From Cupriavidus sp. (GTDB lineage: Bacteria; Pseudomonadota; Gammaproteobacteria; Burkholderiales; Burkholderiaceae), in assembly GCA_031181345.1 (NCBI GenBank), contig JAPSLC010000016.1, forward strand, positions 1 to 64,000: a DNA stretch of 64,000 nt. The letters are read 5' to 3'. Below are positions 35,882 through 44,596 of the stretch, piece after piece (the stretch's first letter is position 1; the number at the start of each line of letters is the position of its first letter). Under the pieces are notes generated by a model. That model saw only the letters and a list, made by a program, of their open reading frames with translations, was not told the DNA's origin and did not search any database. Made by a program: the position numbers and the translations under genes.

Positions 35882-36226
35882 GGAAGAGATCGCATGCGAA
35901 GCGCGCTAACACGGGTAAGTGTGAGGGTACGGCCGGCGGGTACAGCGCGGGAGAGAGGCAGAGCCAGAGGACGGGTGGGCCTCGAGCATGCGACGGAACG
36001 CTTCGCAAAGGCGAAACGATACCAGATCAAACGCGCCCCCGCAGATGCGCCAGTCGCAATAATCCCCCGCGCCCTGTCATGAAGCATTACCATAATGCCC
36101 AAAAAAGTGGGATCCAAAGCACAACTGGACCCAAGGATGTGCATCGGGAGGGCGCGAGGCCGCGATGACGGCAAGGCGAAACCGCCGGGTGCGTGCGGCT
36201 GTGGGGGTCAATTTCTTCGGGACGAC
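35882..36226. promoter_or_regulatory. Divergent control region between the MHS transporter and DUF748 genes
   Basis: This 345-base region has no supported gene. The palindrome GCATTA-CCA-TAATGC at 36084-36098 lies in a locally AT-rich patch and is the best operator candidate. No promoter hexamers are certain. Confidence 0.5.
36084..36098. promoter_or_regulatory. Palindromic operator candidate
   Basis: GCATTACCATAATGC is a perfect 6-bp inverted repeat with a 3-base centre. It is 203 bases from the MHS transporter start and 129 bases from the DUF748 start. GntR-type dimers often bind sites of this size, but no GntR gene is adjacent. Confidence 0.5.
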
Positions 36227-39200
36227 ATGGCATTCAAGATTTCGATGCAGGCCGCGACCGCGACGCCGCGCCGGCGTACGGGCCTGCGCGTGGCGGGCGG
36301 CATTGCGACGGCAGTGGCGATTTTCGGTCTGGCCGGCTACTTCGGCGGACCGCCGCTGATCCGCTCGCTGGCCGCGAGCCAGGCCAGCGAGGCGCTGGGA
36401 CGCAAGGTGACGATCGGTGCGGCGCAGGTGCGGCCGTTCTCGCTGGCCGCGACGGTTGGCGACGTGACCATCTTCGAGCCGGACGGCACCACGCCGATGC
36501 TGACGCTGGGCTCGGCCGATATCGACGCGTCGATCGCCTCGCTGTGGCGCCTCGCCCCGGTGGTCGACGCGGTTCATATCGACCGGCTCGCCGTGCATGT
36601 CGTGCGCGAAGCCGACGGGCGGCTGAGCTTCGACGATATCCGCGACCGGCTGGCCGCCAGGCCGAAGAGCCCGGACGATGGCGAACCGGCCCGCTTCTCG
36701 ATCAACAACATCGCGCTGACCGGCAGCTCGCTGCGGTTTGACGACAAGATGCTCGGCGAGACCCAGAAGGTCGACCATCTGACCGTCACGCTGCCCTTCC
36801 TGTCCAACCTGCCGCACGACGTCAATATCGTCACGCAGCCAAGCATCAGCGCCGATATCAACGGCTCGCCGCTGGCGGTCAGCGGCACCATGCTGCCGTT
36901 CGCCGATGCGCGCGAAGCGAAGCTGAACCTCGATCTGGATGGGCTCGATCTGGTCCGCTTTATGCCGTTCGCGCCGCGGCTGACCGATGCCGAAGTCAAG
37001 GCGGGCAAGCTCGATTCGCGGCTCGTGGTCGGCTTTCGCCAGCAGCAGGACCAGCAGCAGATCGAGGTTTCCGGCACGGCCTCGCTGCGCGAGGCCGATG
37101 TGCGCAAGCGCGACGGCACGCCGCTGCTGCAGGCCGGCAAGCTGACGGTCGATATCGCGCGGCTCGCGCCGGCCGACAATCTGATCCATCTGCGCGGCGT
37201 GACGCTGGACGGGCTCGATGTGCGTGCGCTGCGGCGCGCCGACGGCACGCTGGATCTGGCCACGGCTTTCCTGCCGCGGGCAACGCCAGCGGCACCGGCA
37301 GCGGCAGCGGCGAAGCCGGCCGCGCCGGCGGCGGGCGCATCGGCGTCGGTGCCGGCATCGGCACCGGCAACCGCTTCCGTCGCCACATCGGCTTCGGCCC
37401 CGCTGGCTTCCGCTTCCGCACCGGCGGCCTCGGCCCCCGTTGCAGCGCAGCCCGCCGCGGAGGCCAGGCCCTGGCGCTACACGATCGATCGCGTCGCGCT
37501 GAAGCAGGCCCGCGTGACGCTGCGCGACGAGGCGGCGTTCTCGGGCCCCGGCACGCTGGCGCTCGGACCGATCGACGTGCAGGTCGACGGCCTGTCCGGC
37601 GACAGCGACAAGCCGGCCAGGCTCGACGCCACGTTGGCGGTCGGCGACGGTCAAACCATCGCCCACCAGGGCGCGCTGTCGCTGCGTGACGCCACGCTCG
37701 CCGGCACCCTCCGAACCAACGGCCTGCGGCCGCAGACCTTCGCCGCCTGGTTTCCTGCCGAACTGCGCATCCAGCTGGGCCAGTCCGCGCTCGACGCCGA
37801 GCTGAACTACCGGATGTCGTGGGCCGCACCGGTGTTTGCGCTGTCGCTGGAGAATTCGCGCGTGGCCATGAGCGGGGTCCATGTGGCCTTGCGCGACCCG
37901 GCCGCGGCCCCGCGCGTTGCCGCCGCGCCGTCGGACGAGGCCGCCGCCAAGCGGCGCGAGCAACGCGCCCGCCAGCGCGGCGATCTGGTCGGCGACAAGC
38001 TGCCCCTGCTGACCGCCGACAAGCTGACGCTGGGCGGCCTGAGCTTCGATCTGGCCGCCCAAACGCTGAAAGTGGGGCAGGTCGGCATCGCCAACCCGCA
38101 AATGGCCGCAGTGCGCGACCAAGGCGGCGAACTGGTCGAGACCTCGCGCATCTGGGTGGCGCAGTCGCGCGCCGCCGGCGCGAAGCTCGCGCAGCCCGCG
38201 TCCCGCACCAGCCCCGCCGCGGCTCCCGCCAAGCCGTGGCAGGTCGACGTCGGCAGTGTGGCGATCGAAGGCGGCAAGCTGCGCCTGACCGACTACCAGC
38301 CGGCCGCCGCCAACGGCAACCGCCCCGTGGTGCACCAGTTGCGCGGCATCGACGTCAAGACCGGCGCCGTGCGCTGGCCGCTCGCCGCCACGCCGGTCGC
38401 GCTGAAGGTCAAAGCCGAATCCGGTCGTCGCGGCGTGCTGTCGCTGGACGGCACCGTGCAGCCCACGCTGCCGGCGCTGCAAATGCGCGTCGATGCGAAG
38501 CAGCTGGATCTGACGCCGTTCCAGCCTTATCTGGCCGATCGCTTCAACGCCGCGCTGCGCGCGGGCAACGCGACTGTCAACGGCAAGCTCGCGGTCGCCG
38601 TGCCAAGCGGCAAGCCGCTGGCCGCGACCTTCGCCGGCACCGCGCAGTTGAGCAATGTGCGCACGGTCGACCGCCTCAACGGCGAGGACTTCATCCGCTG
38701 GCGCTCGCTGGGGCTCAGCGGCATCGATTTCCATATGGACGACAGCAAGGGGCCGCTGCGGCTGGCGCTGGGCCAGATCGCGCTGAACGACTTCTATGCG
38801 CGCGTGATCCTGAACGCCAACGGCCGGCTGAACCTGCAGGACGTGGTCTCCGGCGGCGCGCAGCAGGGCCAGCCGGCGCCGACCACCAGCCTGACGCAGG
38901 CCAGTGCCGCGCCGGCACCGGCCAGCGCGCCGCAGGCCCAGTCCGCTTCGGCAACGGTCGCCGCCAGCGCCTCCACGCCCGCAGGCAGTTCGACCAAGGG
39001 CACCGCGGCCGGTCCGCAGATCCGCATCGGCGGCGTCAAGATCGACAAGGGCAACATCAACTTCTCGGACTTCTTCGTCAAGCCGAACTACACCGCGAAC
39101 CTGACCGGCATGCACGGCTCGATCTCGAAGGTGTCGACCGGCGATCCGACGCCGGCCGACCTGGTGCTCGAGGGCCGGCTCGACGACGATGCGCCGGTGA

Positions 39201-40234
39201 CGATCGGCGGCAAGCTGAACCCGCTCGGCGAACAGCTCTACCTCGATATCGCCGCCAAGGCGGCGGGCGTCGAGCTGACGCGGTTGACGCCGTATGCGAC
39301 CAAGTACGCCGGCTATCCGATCACCAAGGGCAAGATGACGGTCGACGTCGCCTACAAGATCGAGAACGGCCATCTGAACGCCAGCAACCATCTGTTCCTG
39401 GACCAGCTGACCTTCGGCGACAAGGTCGACAGCCCCACCGCGACCAAGCTGCCGGTGCTGCTGGCGGTCTCGCTGCTGAAGGACCGCAATGGCGTGATCG
39501 ACGTCAACCTGCCGGTATCGGGCTCGCTGTCGGACCCCGAATTCAGCATCGGCGGCGTGATCATGCGCGTGATCGTCAATCTGCTGACCAAGGCCATCAC
39601 CTCGCCGTTCTCGCTGATCGCCTCGGCCTTCGGCGGGGGCGACGAACTGGGCTATGTCGAGTTCGCCCCTGGTTCGGCGAACCTGACCGACGCGGGACGC
39701 AAGAAGGTCGAGACGCTTGGCAAGGCCCTGAACGATCGGCCGGGCCTGCGTCTGGAGATCACGGGCCGCATCGATCCGGCCACCGACGCCGCGGGCGCGC
39801 GCCGGGCCTGGCTGGACGAGCAGGTGGCAGAGCAGAAGGTGCGCGAACTGCGGCAGTCGGCGCGCGAGCAGCGGGCGGCCGACGACGAGGACGCCGAGCA
39901 GGGCGCCAAGGTGACGGTCAGCCCGCAGGAGTATCCGAAATACCTCGAGGCGGTCTACAAGCGCTCGTCGATCAAGAAGCCGCGCAACCTGATCGGCATG
40001 GCAAAGTCACTGCCGACCGCCGAGATGGAGGCGCTGCTGCTGCAGAACGCGCCGGTTACCGACGGCGGCCTGCGCCAACTGGCCGAGCGGCGCGCGCTGA
40101 CGGTCAAGCAGGCGCTGGAGCGCGAGGGCAAGGTGCCCGAGGCGCGCCTGTTCCTGACCGCGCCGAAGCTCGATACCGAAGGCATCAAGGACAAGGGCTC
40201 GCCGAACCGCGTCGACTTCACGATCCGGCAGTAG
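36227..40234 (+). CDS. AsmA-like DUF748-family envelope protein
   Basis: This 1335-residue protein has one N-terminal membrane anchor (about 20-42, GIATAVAIFGLAGYFG) and a very long periplasmic body. The body resembles the DUF748/AsmA-like families, which form long beta-sheet tracks linked to lipid transport between membranes. Recognisable repeats include SLWRLAPVVDAVHIDRLAVHV, a second block at LRGIDVKTGAVRWPLA, and YTANLTGMHGSISKVSTGDP. Two long Ala/Pro/Ser linkers sit near 345-415 and 875-930. The C-terminus (about 1140 on) has GYVEFAPGSANLTDAGRKKV, an OmpA-like peptidoglycan-binding start. Start 36227 gives a sensible anchor; the ribosome site CGGGACG is weak. The 3' end overlaps the P450 gene by 17 bases, tail to tail. 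Confidence 0.88.
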   Translation: MAFKISMQAATATPRRRTGLRVAGGIATAVAIFGLAGYFGGPPLIRSLAASQASEALGRKVTIGAAQVRPFSLAATVGDVTIFEPDGTTPMLTLGSADIDASIASLWRLAPVVDAVHIDRLAVHVVREADGRLSFDDIRDRLAARPKSPDDGEPARFSINNIALTGSSLRFDDKMLGETQKVDHLTVTLPFLSNLPHDVNIVTQPSISADINGSPLAVSGTMLPFADAREAKLNLDLDGLDLVRFMPFAPRLTDAEVKAGKLDSRLVVGFRQQQDQQQIEVSGTASLREADVRKRDGTPLLQAGKLTVDIARLAPADNLIHLRGVTLDGLDVRALRRADGTLDLATAFLPRATPAAPAAAAAKPAAPAAGASASVPASAPATASVATSASAPLASASAPAASAPVAAQPAAEARPWRYTIDRVALKQARVTLRDEAAFSGPGTLALGPIDVQVDGLSGDSDKPARLDATLAVGDGQTIAHQGALSLRDATLAGTLRTNGLRPQTFAAWFPAELRIQLGQSALDAELNYRMSWAAPVFALSLENSRVAMSGVHVALRDPAAAPRVAAAPSDEAAAKRREQRARQRGDLVGDKLPLLTADKLTLGGLSFDLAAQTLKVGQVGIANPQMAAVRDQGGELVETSRIWVAQSRAAGAKLAQPASRTSPAAAPAKPWQVDVGSVAIEGGKLRLTDYQPAAANGNRPVVHQLRGIDVKTGAVRWPLAATPVALKVKAESGRRGVLSLDGTVQPTLPALQMRVDAKQLDLTPFQPYLADRFNAALRAGNATVNGKLAVAVPSGKPLAATFAGTAQLSNVRTVDRLNGEDFIRWRSLGLSGIDFHMDDSKGPLRLALGQIALNDFYARVILNANGRLNLQDVVSGGAQQGQPAPTTSLTQASAAPAPASAPQAQSASATVAASASTPAGSSTKGTAAGPQIRIGGVKIDKGNINFSDFFVKPNYTANLTGMHGSISKVSTGDPTPADLVLEGRLDDDAPVTIGGKLNPLGEQLYLDIAAKAAGVELTRLTPYATKYAGYPITKGKMTVDVAYKIENGHLNASNHLFLDQLTFGDKVDSPTATKLPVLLAVSLLKDRNGVIDVNLPVSGSLSDPEFSIGGVIMRVIVNLLTKAITSPFSLIASAFGGGDELGYVEFAPGSANLTDAGRKKVETLGKALNDRPGLRLEITGRIDPATDAAGARRAWLDEQVAEQKVRELRQSAREQRAADDEDAEQGAKVTVSPQEYPKYLEAVYKRSSIKKPRNLIGMAKSLPTAEMEALLLQNAPVTDGGLRQLAERRALTVKQALEREGKVPEARLFLTAPKLDTEGIKDKGSPNRVDFTIRQ

Positions 40235-41498
40235 TGGCGCCGGCGCGCCGGTGCACCAGCCGCACGTCGCGAATTACCATGCGATCGCGCGGCAGCGCCG
40301 GCAGGCGGGCGAAATCCAGCGTCAGGTCCTGCTCCGGCACGGTGTAGCGCAGCCCGCGCAGCAGGAACAGGACCGCCTGCTTCATCAGCGCCACGGTGAT
40401 CCCCTCGCCGGGACAGCGATGATGATCGGCGGCCTGCGCGCCGCCCTGCGGGATGAAGTCGAACGGGGCGGGCGCGCGGGAGAGGAAGCGCTCGGGCGCG
40501 AAGGCCTCGGGGTCGTCCCAGCTGCGCGGATCCCGGTTGGTGCCGTACAGGTCCAGCATCACGCGTCGGCCGCGCGGAAAGCGATAGCCCTTCCATTCGA
40601 AGTCCTCCCTCACCCGCGCCACCACCGCCGGAAAGAACGGATACCAGCGGCGCACTTCCTGCACGAAGGCGTCGAGATAAGCGGGATCGCCTTGCTGCAG
40701 GCGCTCGCGGCATGCCGGATGCAGGTGCAGCGCGTGCGCGACGAACACGATGAAGACCGAGACCGCCACGGTCGGCCGCAGCAGGTTCGCCAGTTCCACG
40801 GCGGCGATGCGCGGCGGCAGCAGCTGGCCGTCCGCATCGTGGTGCCATGCCACCGTGTGCATCGGCGTGTGCTCCAGAATTTCGAACTGCCCGGCCCGTG
40901 CCTGATCGATCAGCCGCGACAGCCAGGCCTCGACGCGGTCGCGCGCGCGCCGCGAACGGAAATGGCCAAGCCCCGGCGCGGCCGCCTGGTCGAACAGGGC
41001 GGTCAACTGCTGGCAGCGCGGCGCGACCTCATGCTCGCGCAACGGCACGCTGGCCCAGCTGCAGACGGCCCGGGTCAGCAGCGGATGCAGTCCGTCGTAC
41101 AGCGCCACCGGCTGGCCATCGGACCATGACCGCGCGGATAGCAGCCATTGCTGCGCGACCGCGTCGCACAAGGAGGCAATGCGCTCGGGCGCGGTCGCAT
41201 GCATGAACAGGGCCTTGCGCATCCGGTGCGCGTCGCCGTCGAGCGTCTGCACGCCGCCCTTGCCGAACAGCGTCGCGCGCAGCGGCTCGGGCGCGGCACC
41301 GCCACGCTGGAAGCGCTGCGGATCGTAGAACAGCGCGGCCGCTTCGGGCCCGGTCATGCACAGCGTGCGGCGCAGCAGCAGGCGTGTTTCGAAAACGTCG
41401 GATTGCAGGGCACGGCAGCGTTTTGCGATGAAGCGATAGGGGTCGGCCAGCAAGGCCAGGCTATGGTCCCCGGGTGCGTCGCGTGGAATGGCGGGCAT
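40218..41498 (-). CDS. Cytochrome P450, CYP152-like fatty-acid peroxygenase
   Basis: This 426-residue haem enzyme has the peroxygenase style of P450. The helix-I region near 265-290 has no acid-alcohol pair, and instead shows VQEVRRWYPFFP near 280, the Arg-containing active-site segment of CYP152 enzymes (BS-beta, SP-alpha). The haem-binding loop is FIPQGGAQAADHHRCPGEGITVALMK with the ligand Cys near 363. Such enzymes hydroxylate or decarboxylate fatty acids with H2O2 and need no reductase. Start 41498 is the ATG before the conserved AIPRDAPGDHSLALLADPY. It shares its last 17 bases with the end of the DUF748 gene. The divergent rubredoxin is probably unrelated in function. Confidence 0.88.
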   Translation of the reverse strand: MPAIPRDAPGDHSLALLADPYRFIAKRCRALQSDVFETRLLLRRTLCMTGPEAAALFYDPQRFQRGGAAPEPLRATLFGKGGVQTLDGDAHRMRKALFMHATAPERIASLCDAVAQQWLLSARSWSDGQPVALYDGLHPLLTRAVCSWASVPLREHEVAPRCQQLTALFDQAAAPGLGHFRSRRARDRVEAWLSRLIDQARAGQFEILEHTPMHTVAWHHDADGQLLPPRIAAVELANLLRPTVAVSVFIVFVAHALHLHPACRERLQQGDPAYLDAFVQEVRRWYPFFPAVVARVREDFEWKGYRFPRGRRVMLDLYGTNRDPRSWDDPEAFAPERFLSRAPAPFDFIPQGGAQAADHHRCPGEGITVALMKQAVLFLLRGLRYTVPEQDLTLDFARLPALPRDRMVIRDVRLVHRRAGATTAGS

Positions 41499-41679
41499 CG
41501 GCGGTGCTCGGATCGGAGGCGTGATCGCCGATCCGCTGCAACCTGCATGCCAGCGCCGTGCGCGGGCGGCGCCAAGTGACGCGCAGCGCCATTCGCCCCG
41601 GCATCCGCCCGGAGCGGGCATCGTGGCGCCGCAGCAAAAACGCGTATGATTCGCCCCGGATTGAATAAAGGAGTTTGTC

Positions 41680-41865
41680 TTGCAGCAGGAAACCGTCGCC
41701 TACAAGACCTGGGTGTGTCTGATTTGCGGTTGGGTCTATGACGAGGAGCAGGGCTGGCCGGAAGACGGCATCGCGCCCGGCACGCGTTGGGAGGCCATTC
41801 CCGAGGATTGGCGCTGTCCCGAATGCGATGTGGCCAAGGCCGACTTCGCGATGATGGAGTTCTGA
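41680..41865 (+). CDS. rubA: Rubredoxin
   Basis: This 61-residue iron protein has the two Cys-x2-Cys knuckles, CLICG (near residues 13-17) and CPECD (near 47-51), with the rubredoxin sequence [28 protein letters not shown] between them. It carries one electron on a single Fe(Cys)4 site. The start is TTG at 41680 with AAAGGAG about 8 bases upstream; no ATG precedes the conserved part. TATGAT at 41645-41650 may be its -10 box. No alkane monooxygenase gene is present beside it. Confidence 0.95.
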   Translation: MQQETVAYKTWVCLICGWVYDEEQGWPEDGIAPGTRWEAIPEDWRCPECDVAKADFAMMEF

Positions 41866-41920
41866 CGCACGGCGTCGGGTGCCGACGCGTGATCTGAATG
41901 ATGCGCCGCAAGGCGCTTCG

Positions 41921-42121
41921 CTAGCCGTGGTGCAGGCGGTTTTGCAGCGGTCCGTGCGAGCCGGCGTGTGGCCGGTTGCGCGGCGTCGGCATGGCGCGCC
42001 GCCGCATCTGCCGACAGCGGCGCCAGCGCATCCGCGCGGGACGCATGCTGCGCCACAGCGCGCGGCCCACGGTCAGCGCCAGCGCGGCGGCAAGCAGGAT
42101 GGCGATCCAGAACAGGGACAT
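41921..42121 (-). CDS. Small membrane protein with basic tail (66 residues)
   Basis: The ATG at 42121 has an excellent ribosome site (GGGAGG, 6 bases upstream). The product is MSLFWIAILLAAALALTVGR, one membrane helix, followed by a highly basic tail (RRCRQMRRRAMPTPRNRPH). It is not a recognised family. It is 88 bases downstream of another small membrane protein gene on the same strand, so both are likely one transcript from the promoter at 42440-42467. The quality of the two ribosome sites is the main support. Confidence 0.6.
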   Translation of the reverse strand: MSLFWIAILLAAALALTVGRALWRSMRPARMRWRRCRQMRRRAMPTPRNRPHAGSHGPLQNRLHHG

Positions 42122-42209
42122 GTCAGCCTCCCCGCCGGTCGCGATGCATCGCACCGGCAAGTGCCGAGCCGGTGGTGGACCGGCCCGGGTCCGTGGCCAG
42201 CGGGTCCGC

Positions 42210-42392
42210 TCAGATCAGCAGCGGGATCGCTTCGAGTACGGCCAGGCCCAGCAGCGCGCCGGCGATCGCGCCGAGCGTGCGGCAACTGATCTGCAGTGGC
42301 CGCGCTGCAACGGGCACCATGCCCATCACGATAATCCCAACCAGCGCCATCGGAATCAGGAACACGAGGTCGTGCATGTCCAGGGTCGGCAT
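42210..42392 (-). CDS. Small membrane protein with two helices (60 residues)
   Basis: The ATG at 42392 has a near-perfect AAAGGAG 6 bases upstream and a strong promoter 50 bases further. The 60-residue product has two hydrophobic helices, LVFLIPMALVGIIVMGMVPV and a second AIAGALLGLAVLEAIPLLI, joined by RPLQISCRTL. No family is recognised. It may form a pair with the 66-residue protein downstream. Confidence 0.65.
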   Translation of the reverse strand: MPTLDMHDLVFLIPMALVGIIVMGMVPVAARPLQISCRTLGAIAGALLGLAVLEAIPLLI

Positions 42393-42439
42393 GGCGGTCT
42401 CCTTTCCTCTCTCTCTGTGGGGAATGCTGTTATGCCTGC

Positions 42440-42467
42440 AGTATAGGCAGGGGGGCGCACTATCCAA
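42440..42467 (-). promoter_or_regulatory. Sigma-70 promoter of the small-membrane-protein operon
   Basis: On the minus strand TTGGAT (complement of 42462-42467) and TATACT (complement of 42440-42445) are 16 bases apart. It lies about 50 bases before the first ATG. The -10 is surrounded by the inverted repeat TGCCT/AGGCA, a possible repressor site. Confidence 0.65.
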
Positions 42468-42585
42468 GCTCTTTGCCGCTCGGGGTTGACCCGAGGCATG
42501 CGCGCGTTTGCGCCGATCGCGGCCGCGTGTCCTATGCTGTGCAAATGAACGGGACCCGGTCTCGTCACAGCAGACGGAGGTGGCA

Positions 42586-43089
42586 ATGGAACTTCACATG
42601 CATTCGCACCACTATGTGCGCCGCGTGCCGGACTGGAGCGCGGCCGCGGTGTCCGGCCTGGCTGCCGGCGCGCTGCTGCTGGTGCTCGAGCTGTTCTGGT
42701 CGACCATGATCGCGGGCACCAACCCGTGGCCTACCACGCGCATGATCGCGGCCATTGTCATGGGGCCCGACGTGCTGCAGAGCGGCATGTTCAGCGTGGC
42801 CACGGTCACGGCTGCACTGGTGATCCACTTCGTGCTGGGCGCCGTGCTCGGCATGATCCTGGCAGCGATCATGGCCCCGTTCCAGCTCGATTCCAGCCTC
42901 GGCATGGCGCTGCTGGTCGGCGCGGTGTTCGGCCTGGTGATCTACGTGATCAACTTCTATGGCATGACGCGCTTCTTCCCGTGGTTCGCGGATGCACGGG
43001 GCTGGCACACGCTGTTCGGCAACATCGTGTTCGGCATGTGCGCGGCAGCGGCGTACTGGAAGCTGGAAAGCAAGGACGTCACGCACTGA
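42586..43089 (+). CDS. Four-helix membrane protein of unknown function
   Basis: This 167-residue protein starts MELHMHSHHYVRRVP, a His-rich tip, then has four hydrophobic segments (GLAAGALLLVLELFWSTMI, VIHFVLGAVLGMILAAIM, LLVGAVFGLVIYVINFYGM and IVFGMCAAAAYWKLE). No named family is recognised. GGAGG lies 5 bases upstream of the ATG and a strong intrinsic terminator follows, so it is a single-gene unit. It lies between the small membrane proteins and the caa3 oxidase operon. Confidence 0.75.
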   Translation: MELHMHSHHYVRRVPDWSAAAVSGLAAGALLLVLELFWSTMIAGTNPWPTTRMIAAIVMGPDVLQSGMFSVATVTAALVIHFVLGAVLGMILAAIMAPFQLDSSLGMALLVGAVFGLVIYVINFYGMTRFFPWFADARGWHTLFGNIVFGMCAAAAYWKLESKDVTH

Positions 43090-43106
43090 GCGCCGATGGC
43101 GAATGC

Positions 43107-43143
43107 ACGGCGGTCGGGGCTCGGCTCCGTCCGCCGTTTTTTT
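43107..43143 (+). terminator. Intrinsic terminator after the four-helix membrane protein gene
   Basis: ACGGCGG and CCGCCGT pair (extended by three more bases with one mismatch) around GC-rich sequence and are followed directly by seven T residues at 43137-43143. It starts 18 bases past the stop codon. Confidence 0.85.
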
Positions 43144-43208
43144 ATGCGCTCGGCCATGCAAAGGTCCTGCGCTTGTGCGTTGCGTCACGGGCGGCCGGGA
43201 CCATCGCC

Positions 43209-43238
43209 TTGAATCGACGGGATCGGATGCACTAGTCT
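43209..43238 (+). promoter_or_regulatory. Probable sigma-70 promoter of the caa3 oxidase operon
   Basis: TTGAAT (43209-43214) and TAGTCT (43233-43238) are 18 bases apart, 60 bases upstream of the subunit II ATG. It follows the terminator of the preceding gene, so the operon must start here. Confidence 0.45.
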
Positions 43239-43297
43239 TATCCTACCTGCGTGACTTGGGCAGCCCTCGTGCCGGCGGCACAGAAGGAGGGGTCGAT

Positions 43298-44470
43298 ATG
43301 GCGCTCGCCATCGCACTCGTGGTCATGGTTGTCGCTTCGGTGCTCTTCCACTTCCTGAGCCCGTGGTGGGCGACGCCGCTCGCGTCCAACTGGAAACAGA
43401 TGGACGACACGCTGACCATCACGATCGTCATCACCGGCGCCTTCTTCATCGGCATCAATCTGTTCATCGGCTACATGCTATGGCGCTATCGCCATCGCGA
43501 CGGCAGCCGCGCGGCCTACGAGCCCGTCAATCACAAGCTCGAACTCTGGCTGATCGGCGGCACCACGCTGGGCATCATGGCGCTGCTGGCGCCGGGGCTG
43601 TTCGTCTACGCCGACTATGTGCGTCCGCCGCGCGACGCGATGCTGGTCGAAGTGGTGGGACAGCAGTGGTCCTGGGGCTTCCGGTTTCCGGGGCCCGACG
43701 CGCAATTCGGCACCAGCGATCCCCGCTTTGTCGGCCCCGGCAATCCCCTCGGACTCAATCCCGACGATCCCAACGGACAGGACGACATCGTCGTCGCCGG
43801 CCCCGAACTGCATCTGCCGCTGGGGCGGCCCGTCAAGATCCTGGCGCGCTCCAAGGACGTGCTGCACGATTTCTATGTGCCGGAATTTCGCGCGCGCATG
43901 AACATGGTGCCCGGCATGGTGACCTCGTTCTGGCTCACCCCAACCCGCGTCGGCACCTTCGACGTACTGTGCGCGCAGCTGTGCGGCGTGGGCCATCACA
44001 ACATGCGCGGCAAGGTGGTGGTCGATGAGCCGGCTGCCTTTACCGCCTGGCTGCAGAAGCAGCAGACCTTCGTCGCGATGCGCGCCGGACAGCCGGCGGC
44101 CGCGGCGACGGTACCCGCCCAGCCGCTCGGCACACGCGGTCCCGGCCCGGCCGCGGCCGATCTGGCCGAACAGGGCAGGGCGCTGGCGCAGAGCAAGGGC
44201 TGCGTCGCCTGCCACAGCCTGGACGGCTCGCCCAGCGTCGGCCCGACCTGGAAGGGCTTGTACGGGCATACGTCGACGTTCACCGACGGCAGCAGCGCGA
44301 AGGTCGACGACGACTATCTGCGTACCGAGATCCGCGAGCCGCAGCAGCGCGTGGTCAGGGGCTTCGCGCCGATCATGCCGAAGATGCCGCTCAGCGACGA
44401 CGAGGTAAACGCGCTGATTGCCTTCATTCGCGCCAATGCCGGGCCGCCGCGCGAGGCCGCGGGCAAGTAG
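43298..44470 (+). CDS. ctaC: Cytochrome c oxidase subunit II with fused cytochrome c (caa3 type)
   Basis: This 390-residue membrane protein has an N-terminal hydrophobic segment, two helices of the subunit II core, and a periplasmic cupredoxin domain with the CuA ligands. The ligands are His near 188 in DVLHDFYVP, then CAQLCGVGHHNM near 225-236 (two Cys, Glu-position Gln, His, Met). A C-terminal cytochrome c domain carries CVACH near 304 and the axial Met in MPKMPLSDDE. Fused heme c marks caa3 oxidases, which take electrons directly from cytochrome c. AAGGAGG precedes the ATG by 7 bases. It is the first gene of the operon with subunits I, III, III-like and IV. A 12-bp tandem repeat starts right after the stop codon. 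Confidence 0.95.
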   Translation: MALAIALVVMVVASVLFHFLSPWWATPLASNWKQMDDTLTITIVITGAFFIGINLFIGYMLWRYRHRDGSRAAYEPVNHKLELWLIGGTTLGIMALLAPGLFVYADYVRPPRDAMLVEVVGQQWSWGFRFPGPDAQFGTSDPRFVGPGNPLGLNPDDPNGQDDIVVAGPELHLPLGRPVKILARSKDVLHDFYVPEFRARMNMVPGMVTSFWLTPTRVGTFDVLCAQLCGVGHHNMRGKVVVDEPAAFTAWLQKQQTFVAMRAGQPAAAATVPAQPLGTRGPGPAAADLAEQGRALAQSKGCVACHSLDGSPSVGPTWKGLYGHTSTFTDGSSAKVDDDYLRTEIREPQQRVVRGFAPIMPKMPLSDDEVNALIAFIRANAGPPREAAGK

Positions 44471-44506
44471 CGCGACAACAAGCGCGACGACAAGCGCGAC
44501 GACAAG
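44471..44506. repeat. Three tandem 12-bp repeats directly after the ctaC stop codon
   Basis: CGCGACRACAAG is repeated at 44471-44482, 44483-44494 and 44495-44506, beginning immediately after TAG. The first unit has one change (AAC for GAC). In the ctaC frame the repeat would read Arg-Asp-Asp-Lys, so the original stop may have been placed by mutation. Confidence 0.85.
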
Positions 44507-44596
44507 CGCAACGCAGCGCACGAGTACAGAGGCAGCGCCGCGTCCGGAGCCGGACGCGCCCGCCACGACAGGTCACCGACCGCAGGAGAGATCACC

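Noticed and set aside
36077..39391. An 1104-codon open frame on the minus strand opposite the DUF748 gene
   Set aside because: It is a mirror artefact of GC-rich codon use with Arg/Gly-rich low-complexity sequence; the plus-strand gene has an anchor and recognisable domains.
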